The notes beneath the pieces are model-generated. The model did not search any database. It saw only the letters and a list, made by a program, of their open reading frames with translations, and was not told the origin of the DNA. The translations under genes and the position numbers were made by a program. Source: Eremophila alpestris peregrina (taxonomy: Eukaryota > Chordata > Aves > Passeriformes > Alaudidae). From it: a stretch of 64,000 bases of DNA. Shown here piece after piece: positions 51,103 through 61,690 of the stretch. The stretch lies in NCBI GenBank assembly GCA_009792885.1, contig WMCF01000088.1, forward strand, positions 2,616,982 through 2,680,981, written 5' to 3'. Numbering within the stretch: the first letter of the stretch is position 1; each line of letters starts with the position of its first letter.

Positions 51103-53006
51103 AATCAGCAGAGCAAGCACCAACAACCTTGTAGGATCTGATTCTACTTATTCCTAGTTTACACCCAAATGCCAAGTACATCCTTAACACATGCAGGCAG
51201 TGACCAACAGTGGGACCCCTTACAAGTAGGCAGTGCCCATACTAAGAAAGGCATCTATCCCTGAACAGTTTATATCCCAATACAGACAAACAGAAGAGAG
51301 AAAAGGAAACCCCAGGTGTCCCTATGTACCTGTATTTATGATGCAGTCTCTGTAATAATCAAACAACTTGTCCTTCAGCACCAGTGCAGATTATGTTCAA
51401 ATGCAAGTTATACAACAGGAAAGTTATCTCTGTTTGTTCTTCCATAACCTGATTCCCATTCCCCAGCTGTTCCACTATTTCCTGCTCCCTGCCTCAGATT
51501 TTTGAGGATTTTATGAAGAATCGTTTTCAAAAATAGTTAAGAACTGTGCTGTATTGTGCTATTGTGCCCATTTTTTTTTTTTTAAAGATTATGAATTGAG
51601 GCTAAGTAAGATAAAATGCCTTGCCTGAAAACAGGCTCTATGCTACATCAGGAAATCACATGCAAGATTTTTGGAGTTTCAATCCAAGCTCTAGTGACAG
51701 AATCATTGCTCCTGCTTAGCTAAGGGCTGCAGTCTTTATATGAAGTAAACAGATCATATGGGCCATAGGCCTGAAGTTGATCTTAAGCTCCTTTAAAAGC
51801 ACAGCTCATTATTCAAAGGAAAACGTGTGACCTTTGTGACATCTCTCTGCAAGGAGCTTTCATGTCTGCTGCTCTGAGATGATTAGAAGACATGGTATTT
51901 TGGATGCAAACTAAGAAATCCCAGTGCTTTGCTGCTTCTTATTCTAAGGCATTAAAAAAACAGATTTCTCTGGGTTTTGTGGGAATTGGGGAAATACATG
52001 AAAACAGGAAATGAGCAATGGAGTGGCAGGGAGCTTTGTCTGGCTCCTCCTTCCACTTCTCTTTTCAGATGCTGAAGGACACTCTTCAGCTCCATATTGA
52101 TCAGAAAACACAGACTGGGGATTAAAGGAGGTAACAGCCAAACTAGAGGTGTGGAAGGAATAAAAACTTTGCTCAGTTACCTCTTACAAATGGACAGCCA
52201 CTCCTTATTCCACCTTTCCTTATTCCACACACTAGGGCATTTTGCTGAACCCAAACAAAAGCACACCTACTGCCTCATTGGAATAGGCATGGCATGTTTT
52301 CTCTTTCCTGCTGGATGAGGAGCCAAATGGGTAAGGAGGGAGAATGTCAGGTGACACACATCCTGTACACATACTCTCTATTTTGGGAGAGGGTCTCCTC
52401 AGTTCTGAGTGTGTTTTGGGGAAGATGCTCTAAGACCTTGGGAACATCCATACATAAGAATACAGAAGAATACAATTGTACCCTATGAATACAGCTACAG
52501 CTATCACTTGCACTTCTCTATGCTCACCTGGCCAGTGTTCTATCTCTTTCTAAAGAGGTGTACTGTTACCAGACTTGGCTCAAAACAAGCCCAGTGACCT
52601 TCATGGCACAACTCTGGACTCTATCAGATGAGAGTGTGGCCTCAAAGCATAAGCCAGTTTAGGCAGAACTCAAAATTTGGTCACCAATACAATACTTGTT
52701 TAAGGCAACAGAACTATCAGCACTCCTGCAAACTAAAAGACACCTGAACTGAGCCTCCTTGAAGTAAATCAGACAGTACTGGCCTTTATTAAGGTTTCAT
52801 TCCTTCAAGCCCCTTGCATCCAACATGTTTAGTGACAATTTTCTTGTAGCCTCTTAATACTGAGCTGGACCATCTCCCAGAAAACATATGCCATGTGAAG
52901 TAGCTCACCCCTACAAACGAATTAAAACAGTTTTACAGTTTTTGAAATGAACTGCCTCTTGGCTGAGCATATTTTTTTAAAGCTGTATTTTGCTCTCCTT
53001 ATTGAC
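51103..53006 (-). other. MAP2: Intronic sequence, no gene recognised
   Basis: A 13-T run lies near 51571-51583 beside TATTGTGCTATTGTG. I see no exon, RNA gene or clear transposon. Confidence 0.5.
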
Positions 53007-53180
53007 TGTCATGGTCTTTGATGCAAGACCCCAGTCACGGTGGTATTAACCCAAAATTGCTTGAGGGAACCTAAAGTCTTCCCTCTTTTGGCCAAGGAGC
53101 CCACAGCCATTTGGTCCCAATTTAATGATGGGGATATTGGGAGACAGGAATCCAGGGTGAGACAGGGAAGTTCAAAGGCC
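53007..53180 (+). mobile_element. Possible LTR fragment
   Basis: The piece starts TGTCATGGTCTTTGATG and continues with CCAGTCACGGTGGTATTAACCC and GGAGCCCACAGCCATTTGG, which has the feel of a songbird ERV LTR 5' end (TGTCATGG start). I cannot place a 3' end, see no target duplication, and cannot name the family. Confidence 0.35.
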
Positions 53181-54065
53181 TCCTATGAACAATTAAGTGT
53201 AGTCTGACTTACAGAGGCAGAAATACCATGTGATGCTCTTCACTTAGGGGAAAAAAAAAAGCATTTGATAGGAGAAGCTGCCACCAACATAATATTCCCT
53301 AAAATGTGTGCCTGAACTCTGTAGAGACACAGGGTGTAGCAGCAACAGGCTCCACCAGAAGTAAATACAACTCATCCTGAACGTGTGTGACAGTGGGGCC
53401 ATAAAGTCTGTGAAACCAGAGACAGAATGAATCCCCTGTAACCCAGTATATGTGCTCAGTGTCACAAAATAAATAATCAATTTGCCTCAATTAGGCCATA
53501 TCCTCCTGCTGTCACAGGTATCAGTAACCAGGGGATAAAATTTTGCCATATTCTAGCATCTCAATGGCTTGCTCTGTAAAGCTAGCCAGGGTATTTTCAA
53601 TTCAGATGGACACACGAGATGGGACACTTGACTCATCCCTTCACCAGTAACAGCTTGAAAAGATCAAGAGGGTTTAACCATTACCCCAAACACCAAAAAA
53701 AGTGAAATGCCAAAAAAAAAAGACCGAGCACATCCTTGTTATGAAGGTAACTGTTTAAAGCAAGAAAATAATACTACAAAACAATTTACTGTATGTATAT
53801 GTGCACTTGTAATACATTTGCTTCAGCTCTTTTTAGCTGTTAACAGCCTAAGAAGAAGCAGTCTTGTTATCATTTCTCCACAAGGCTATTTAATGCTAAG
53901 ACACTAATGGGTGCTTAGATGCCTTGAGGGGTTGGAAGAGGGGACCTATTCTTTTGGTTAAACTGCATGTTGTGAATTACTTGTTCCAATCTTGTTATTC
54001 CTAAGGAAATTAGGGTAACTAGTTAAAATGAGCAAACAATCCACCCTAAACTTGCCAGTTCCAGG

Positions 54066-54081
54066 AAAAAAAAAAAAAAAA
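54066..54081. repeat. Poly-A run (16 A)
   Basis: A homopolymer of 16 A followed by ACCACCCAAAAAAGC. No retroelement body is recognised next to it. Confidence 0.9.
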
Positions 54082-56112
54082 CCACCCAAAAAAGCTTGCA
54101 GAAGATATTTTATTACTGGAACTAAAAACTGAGCTACACTACACAAGAGACAAAATCTTGCATGATGAGAGCTAGCATCAGAGGTGGCTTCCAGGGGTGA
54201 TAAACTAAGAGCCACCAGGGCACAAAAGGTGTATTTCCTACTACAGCATATGTGTACACAAACAGTAATTGCCTTTGAAGGCCACCTATAGCTCCACCTC
54301 TGAAAATGAGACGTGCATCCTTACTAGAAGCCTTTTCCATAACATTACTTTTTCCTATGGATCGTTAAAAGTACCAACTCATGGAAAATCATCTCCAAAA
54401 GTGACACGGGCAATTGAACAGGAAAGCATCCTCAACTGGCAACAGCTAAAGGAGCTCACAAGGAAGGGAGAGAGGAGATATTCACTGTGGCCTGCCCTAC
54501 AAATGCCATGAGCTCAAAACTTGCACCAAATGTTTATCCTTTCCCCAACAGCTGAAAAGGTGCCCAAGTGGCAAATAATCATTTCTAACATGTTATGAAA
54601 TACTGAAACACACACACAAGGAAGCTAAAAGTCATCCCCAAAGTCTACACCATTTTGACTGCACATGCTTTAATGCACTATTTTCAACCAGCCAATAAAA
54701 CGATAAAAATTTGTTTTAATAGAAAAATTAAAGCATTTCAGTGTAAATTTAAGTTTAAAGGTTAAGCCCACACAGCCATGTGTTCCTATTAAACCACTTG
54801 GAAGTATCAATTTATTTTAAAGAGCCTTTTTGGTATTTTCCCCCACCATTCTTACCTTTAACATTCAGCCAGGTCCATCACAATTACTGTCTTTGCTATA
54901 ATGATGTAAATGTGTGAATTAAAGCACCTTAATTTGTATACATAGAGCACACACTCAAACACCTCTCCATTCACACCCAACTGCACCTTGGCTGATCAAT
55001 AATGTACGGATCATTACACTAATTTAGTCCAGTGAAGATGATTAACTAAGGAACAGACATCCCCAACAAAATGCTGAGAGCTTTTCAGATGTGAGGGTTG
55101 TATTACAGTTCTATCTGTGGCAGTCATGAGCACTTTTAGAGGAAATGGCAGTTTAGTTTGGAAACTAGAGCAAGCCAAAGCTCTCCCACCTCAATTTAAG
55201 TGAATAATTAGAAGGCGAATTTTAGTTGTTAATATTAAACACTAGATTGTCCCATCCTGCAAACATTATTAATGTCACTTTTCAGCATAATGCCAGCCTC
55301 TGGCAAAAGACTGCAGTGACAATTCCAATTAACTTTCCTCATCTTTATCTCACCTGTCACCTGCTAAAAAATGCATGTTTCCTCCATCTTCTCCCTGAAC
55401 AAGACTGACTGCAGTTGAAGGGAAGTGGTGTTCTAAGTCAAGTAGGTCATGTCATCCAAGCTGCACTTTGTACAAGTCACTCTGCATGTTGTCTGAGCTG
55501 CCATCACACATGCCTTCCTCCCCAGCTGCCTTGTGCCCTGCAGCCAGCCTGCCTTTCCTTCCCTCAGCAGTGGGAGGGAACCCTAAGAACCTGCAAAGCT
55601 CAGCAGAAAAGGCCCTCACTAGCAAGAGCAGCCCTTCTTATGTCAGCACCTCAATTTGCCCAGTGCACTCTCTTTACTGATCAAAGCAGGTCCTGAGGGG
55701 ACCAATCCAAAACCCATTGAAGCTGATGGAAGTTTTCACCTGAGTTTCAGGAGGCTTTGAACCACATTCTCTTGGCAGTATCACACACTTCTCACAAGTA
55801 ACACAGAGAGAAAAGGAGGAACATCTGTTTTATGCAATCCTGTATTCCCCTGCCTTTAAGAAAAGGGTGGGTAGAAGGATCACTCTGTTACATCAGGAGT
55901 GTTTGGGACTCCAGAGGTGGTTTCAGCAGTCCATCCCAAACTGGTTTACAGCTGTGGTGCACACTGCCATGACAGCTACCAGCTGAAGAGACACAGTGGC
56001 AAGGTGGGATATGTCCTCACAGAAAGCATCTGCTTTCCATCCTGAATGCTGTCATGTTGTAGCTGAGTATTTGCCACTGTGAACACCACCTCCAGTCCCT
56101 TTGCCAAGGAAT

Positions 56113-56136
56113 GAGTTCTCTCCCAAAAGAGAACTC
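56113..56136. repeat. Small perfect hairpin, 9-bp arms
   Basis: GAGTTCTCT and AGAGAACTC flank the loop CCCAAA. Hairpins of this size can occur by chance in 64 kb. Confidence 0.7.
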
Positions 56137-59100
56137 TTATGTCAGACCTGAAACCACAGAAACCATCATATCCCAGTGATACGATACCACATGGGTGTCA
56201 CATACCATCAAAACCTCTACAGACTGGACTGAGAAGGGATGTGGTTCCAGAGTGAGGAAAACTTCAGTCTTTCTTGGGCATACAACAAAGAAAGTGCACA
56301 CTTGTTTAATTATCCACAGCTCCTTAACACACCTATGGGTCAAGTGGTCTAGGTTTTGCATGCAGACAAGCCTTTAAGAGCTGGCTGCACACACACACAA
56401 GTTTATGGCAAGACTGGATGATTCAAGAAAGAGGAAGGGGAAATTAATATATTAAATAGATCCATTGTTAGATCTCAGTTTTCTGACAGAGTGTAGAGAA
56501 TAGTAATAGGAAGTTCATTGCCCTGCAGCCACCAAGGAGATATGGCAGCAAGCTCCCACAGCCCAAACATGCTGCAATCCCTGGGAACAGCTCTGTTCCC
56601 AACCTGCACATTTTACACATACAGTACAACGTGCTGGAGGGTCAAGGCTTTAACCTGAGGGTGCTTATTTGCTCCAATCTATTTTTTTACCCTTTAATGG
56701 TAGCAATTGTTCCATTGCTTTGAACTTACAAATCACAGCGAGTGAAGTGATATATTTTTGTAAGTGCCATTGTGTTGTGTGTCAGTGTCCCCACACCAGT
56801 TTCCCAACTTTCCAATTGTTTTATTCAGTGTGTCTGACCATCTACAGTTTTCTTTTACAATGGCCCTTACACCCTGTAGCTGCTTGTTAGTTTTGCTGAA
56901 GTGGCAACGCAGCAACCCCACAGTCCTTCCTCCTCCCATCCTAAATGCAAACAGTGCTCAGGGTGGAAAGAGGAATGAAGGTTCATTTTCTACAAATTGT
57001 TCCTCACTGCAAGAGAACAATACCAAAGCCACACAAGGTGGCCAGTCTCAACAGGAATTCAAAACAGAATAGGATCTTTCTATTCCCCTTCCTCCTCTGC
57101 CACTTTTCTTTTTGATTAGGTGGGTTTTTTTCAAGTTTTGGCTTAAGTTTTGCAGACAGATGCTTCCCCTGCAAGCAGCAAGGGACACCTGACACATGGT
57201 AGCTGTGACCACAAGCACCCAAAAGGAAATATTCTCTTGGTGACATTGTCAAGTATCATCACCACTGACTCAACAGCCCAGGCACTTATAACAAAAACCT
57301 CTCCAGGATATATTAAAAAAAGATTCATGCAGTGTTTATTGAGCCACTTTAAACTTTTTGTAGAAGCTCAACAGATGTTAATGGGACAAAGACTAGAGAT
57401 GGGCAAAAAGAGACCAATACATTTCTGCAAAGACCTTAAAATTCAATTGTCTGTTAACTCACTCATGTACCAACCACCTCCCAACTTTCACCTCTGGTGA
57501 AGGAAGCAGGATCCTGAGAGTGCTGTTTTTTTCCACATCCTGGAGGGCTCGCCCCTCCCTCTCACCCTGTCAGCACAGAAACCTGTGTAGGATTTGGTAC
57601 AGAAAGAGCTAAGACTCCATTCAACTTCAACTAGTTCACAGATGTGCACTGGCAAGTGACAGTGTTAAGCACCCAAAGACAATTCAATTGTCTCTGCACA
57701 ACCACAGACACAACAGTAAGAGGACAATTCCAATTGCAATGGGGAACTTGCCTGGGCTTAACCTCTGTCTGGGAACAACAAACACCTTCAGAAACCTTCC
57801 AGAAAATTCCTGCTTTCTTGCAAGAATTAAAACTCAAATTGCAGGCTGCCAAAGGGAAGAATGCCACTTGGGCACTTCAATGCTTGCAACCTTTTAAAAA
57901 GTCTTCACCGTTGATGTTGAGAACACTTGGAAAGGACAGATCAATAAAACATGAACTGCAGAGTGACTCCTATTCCCACTCACATGCAGTGCTGCAGGTC
58001 ACTGGATCCAGAGGTGGATCCAAGACCTTCAGTCTGCTCCCTACTGCCATGCAGACAGTGGAACCAACCACCAGCATATAAATCACTACCATCTCCTGAC
58101 AGCAGGTAAGCAGACTGACTGGGATATGAGCTGGCACAACAAACAATGTCTACAGTGCATTACACATCTGCCATTACATTTTTATTACTGTAATCCCACT
58201 TGGAAACTCCTTCATACCTCTTAATTCTTGCTAATAAACTTTTTACAGAGTTCCCTGAAGCATCCTCCACACCCAACACTTGCTCTCCTTCAAATCCGGC
58301 TGGTTTTTTTTTTTCCCAATATAAAAAAGAAATCATAATATGCATTTTGGCTTTCAATGCTTAATGCTCCAGCTATTGTTTTGATGGCCACTGTCTTCTG
58401 TTTAAAGCAAAGAGCCCTATTAAAGTGCTGTGATTAATCAGGATGATAAATGCTGCAGTGAGGTCCCTGCTATCAATCACATTTCTTGTGTAGAAAGGCA
58501 CTCACACTAAAACAGGGGGGAAAGGCTCATTTACCACTATTGTGGTAAGATTATTTTCTGTCTAAAAAAGTGGCAGCCCCTTTAATCAAGAATGAATGCA
58601 GACTGACCAGCAGTTTAGAGACCCAGTAAGAGATGGTTCAAGATGACAATAAAACAGAGTTACCGTGTGAGGAACAGGACAGATGGCAGCCACACAATAG
58701 CCATCAAGTCTATTTACACAGATAAGTAGTTTTCCTACACCCAGCCCAGCTCTAGACGTGCTGATTCAAAGGCTGGCTCTTGTCCCATGGAGCCCTCTAA
58801 CCTCAAACAGGTGCAGAGGTCATGGGGTTGCCATCCACGCTTTCATTCAGCAATTCAGCCATTCTCTGCATCAAGCACAGCACAAGCAGAGCCTGGGACA
58901 GCTGCTCCTGCCCAGCAGTGATGAGCTACGCCTCTGTGCCTTGCAAACACATGCTCCAGACCCAGGGACAAAACAGCCCAGCTCTGGGAAAGGCAGGGGC
59001 ACACTGTAATGGAAATGTGGTAAGCCCAGTGTTTCATTGGGCTTCTGAGACAAGCTGCCATGGACAGCAGAGGGACAAAACCAAAATGCCCATTTTGCTT

Positions 59101-61359
59101 CACAGATACAAACTTTCTGCACAGACAAACTCAGAGACAGATACAAGGCAACAGGACCAGAAAACCAGTGTCAGCTGGGGCAGCCAGAGCCAGTGGGCTG
59201 CAGTGAGTATTGAATGGCATAGAGCAGTGTATGACTTAATTCCACTAAGCAGCCAAGAGGCTCAGATCCAAAGCCAGTTTCTGCTGGGGGTCGGAACATT
59301 TTACCAAAAGCAAAAGCTGCTGATCAGCCTGATAAACAAACAGCCAGAGACAACCAAAAAACTGCAGGGGACACATTGGAGGGGCTGGTGAGACACTCAG
59401 AGACATCTCAGCAAGTTTCTGTGATGTCTGATGGGCCCTTCCCCTACAGACACTGCGAGATTGGGGCTTTTAATATTGTAAGGATTACTTCAATCCATAG
59501 GCTTAACCTTCCTACAGCAAACCTGCAGAGACAGAGCCACTGCCTTTGTGCTGCCAGCCCACCCATCAGGCACAGCCCCAGCAGTCAGCATTGCAGGCAT
59601 GGCCAGCAGCTTCCTGCAGGAGCTGAGGGTCCCTGCTTCCCACCTCACTGACATCTTGCACTGCTTCATCTCCATGGACAGCCTACTGCCAATGATCTCT
59701 GCAAACAGGATGGCTGGGAAATGGAAATGAGTTCAGCTCTCAGAAACACTCATGGCTGTAAATCCTCAAAAGCCTTCTTAAGCTTTGTCATTATGTACGA
59801 CTTTCTCACAACTTGTGCAGGCAAACCACAGCAATGCAGCCGTGCAGAGCCTTCTGCCTTGAGGGTTCTGCCCTGCACCTGGGCTGCCAAGCTCAAATGC
59901 CCAGCAGCATGTTGGATTCAACACAGCCTTCTGCTCTTGCTCCCTCCATTCAATATGCTGAGTTAAACATGTTGCATTTCCCAGAGACACACAACATGAG
60001 AAATGACAGCACACACAAACAGGTAGGCTCTAGGCTTTGCTCAATCTGCAAACATCATTCTGAGGTAAAAGTTACAGGGCAACAACACTGAAAGTAACAG
60101 GACTTCACCAGAATATGGCCAGTCAAACACCAGAATCCAACCTAGCCAGTTCCAGGCACTAAGGGCCATCCCACCACATTGAACTAAAAGAATTATGAAG
60201 ACCAAAATCTCTGACTACTCTGCTCTTGCACCTACCCACTCCCTCCAAGAGTTGCAAAACACAACACTTAGGGGACACAGCAGAATTAATGGGAACCAAG
60301 AGATGTGCATCAGTTCAGAATAACAGTGCCAGGCAACCCCAGAGAACTCTGCCTTTGGTTGGTTTTTTTCTTTAGATTTTGTTTCTTTGGGGATTTTTAT
60401 TCTTTAATGAGTTCTTTCAGGGAGTTATTTATGGTTTGCAAACTATGAGCTGCATGGATGCCTTACTTGTGTCAGGGAGCATGGTTTCCATCTCTTTTGT
60501 TCTATAATTAATCACTCAAGTGCTCAAGTTTCCCCCTTGTAACGCACACATTGGTATTTAAAGTTTTTACACACACTAGCTAGTATACAATTGTAAAACT
60601 TCTTCTAGCAGTTGCATGCATTAGTCTTGAATTTACCTTTCCATAATTGCTTCCACAAGTGTTTGCTGAATGACATGTTTACTAATGGACACTAAATACC
60701 ACAGACCCATTTAGACTCTCAAGGGCATTCATTTCAGGGAAGGTTGTTGAAATTGAGCAGTTCTGCCCATGCCTCACTCTGCCCCTGCTCTTATTAGTCA
60801 TGATGTAACACCACCACTACAAATAATGGCACCAATTCTTACTTCAGTGGCTGTTAATACCCTTAGCTGCACTGCAGCCATAATTCATGGCAACTTTCCA
60901 AGAAGAGGACTCAATTCTCCTAGGCACTGCACATCCACCTAAGAAGAAACCAAGCTTCTGCTCAGGGGGACATCAAGAGCAGCTCTGAGTACAGTGAACC
61001 CACAACACAAATCTCTGTGGACCCCACTGTGTTCTGGAAAAAGAGGTCAGCCCTTCCTGTATATGCACAGGACTGTGGGATATGGGGGAACCACAGAACT
61101 TTAAATCTTAGCTTTCTATCTTTTCTCAGGGCATTCAGCACATTACTGTGGTTCTCAATTTGCAGCCTTAATTTCTATTTTGTTATGTGTATAAAAAAAA
61201 AATCAGTGCCACCTTGACTCATTCTTTGGCTTCTAACGTTCCTTCAGTTTTATCATCATTGTGCTAAACTCAAGAAAAGATGACTCAAATGTTGTCTTGT
61301 GTCATTTAGAGCTGCATACTGGCTCTAGCAGAGGATCTATTATGAGTGAGGAGCTCACT

Positions 61360-61690
61360 GCACATTCAGCCATTATTGTAATTGGACTGCTACTAACACC
61401 CTGACCAACAGGGTGCCACGTTGTATTCTGTCAGTGTTTTCTTTTTGGTTGGTTGGTTTGGGTTTTTTGTTGGGTTTTTTTTGAGGGTTTTTTTTTTTTT
61501 TTTTTTTTTTTTTGCATTACTGCTTCTTTATTTAAATTTTCTTAGTAAAGGAACTGTTATTCCTATATCTTTGCCTGAGAGCCCCTTAATATCAAAACTG
61601 TAATAATTTGGAGGGAAGGGGTTTACATTCTCCATTCCAAGGGAGGCTCCAGCCTTCCTTAGAAGATATCTGTCTTTCCAAACCAGGACA
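61360..61690 (+). mobile_element. 3' half of the 14798 LTR family
   Basis: From about TCAGCCATTATTGTAATTGGA through ACACCCTGACCAACAGGGTG, a G/T-rich tract with a 26-T run (61488-61513), TTAGTAAAGGAACTGTTATTCC and CTTTGCCTGAGAGCCCC to CCAAACCAGGACA, the sequence aligns to the last ~330 bp of the solo LTR. The 3' end is at the family terminus. The 5' boundary is approximate because similarity fades. Orientation is +. The T tract is longer and purer than in the complete copy. Confidence 0.9.

Larger units (their letters stand above)
53181..61359 (-). other. MAP2: MAP2 5' intronic block
   Basis: No exon or RNA gene is recognised. The 189-codon + strand ORF at 58822-59391 has no recognisable domain and looks like a chance ORF. 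Contents: a 16-A run at 54066-54081, AT-rich candidate conserved segments at 54650-55060 and 58365-58520, and a 9-bp-arm hairpin at 56113-56136. Confidence 0.55.

Noticed and set aside
58822..59391. 189-codon + strand ORF, one of the longest in the window
   Set aside because: No recognisable domain, composition like translated noncoding DNA, overlapping ORFs on both strands and no splice or promoter context.
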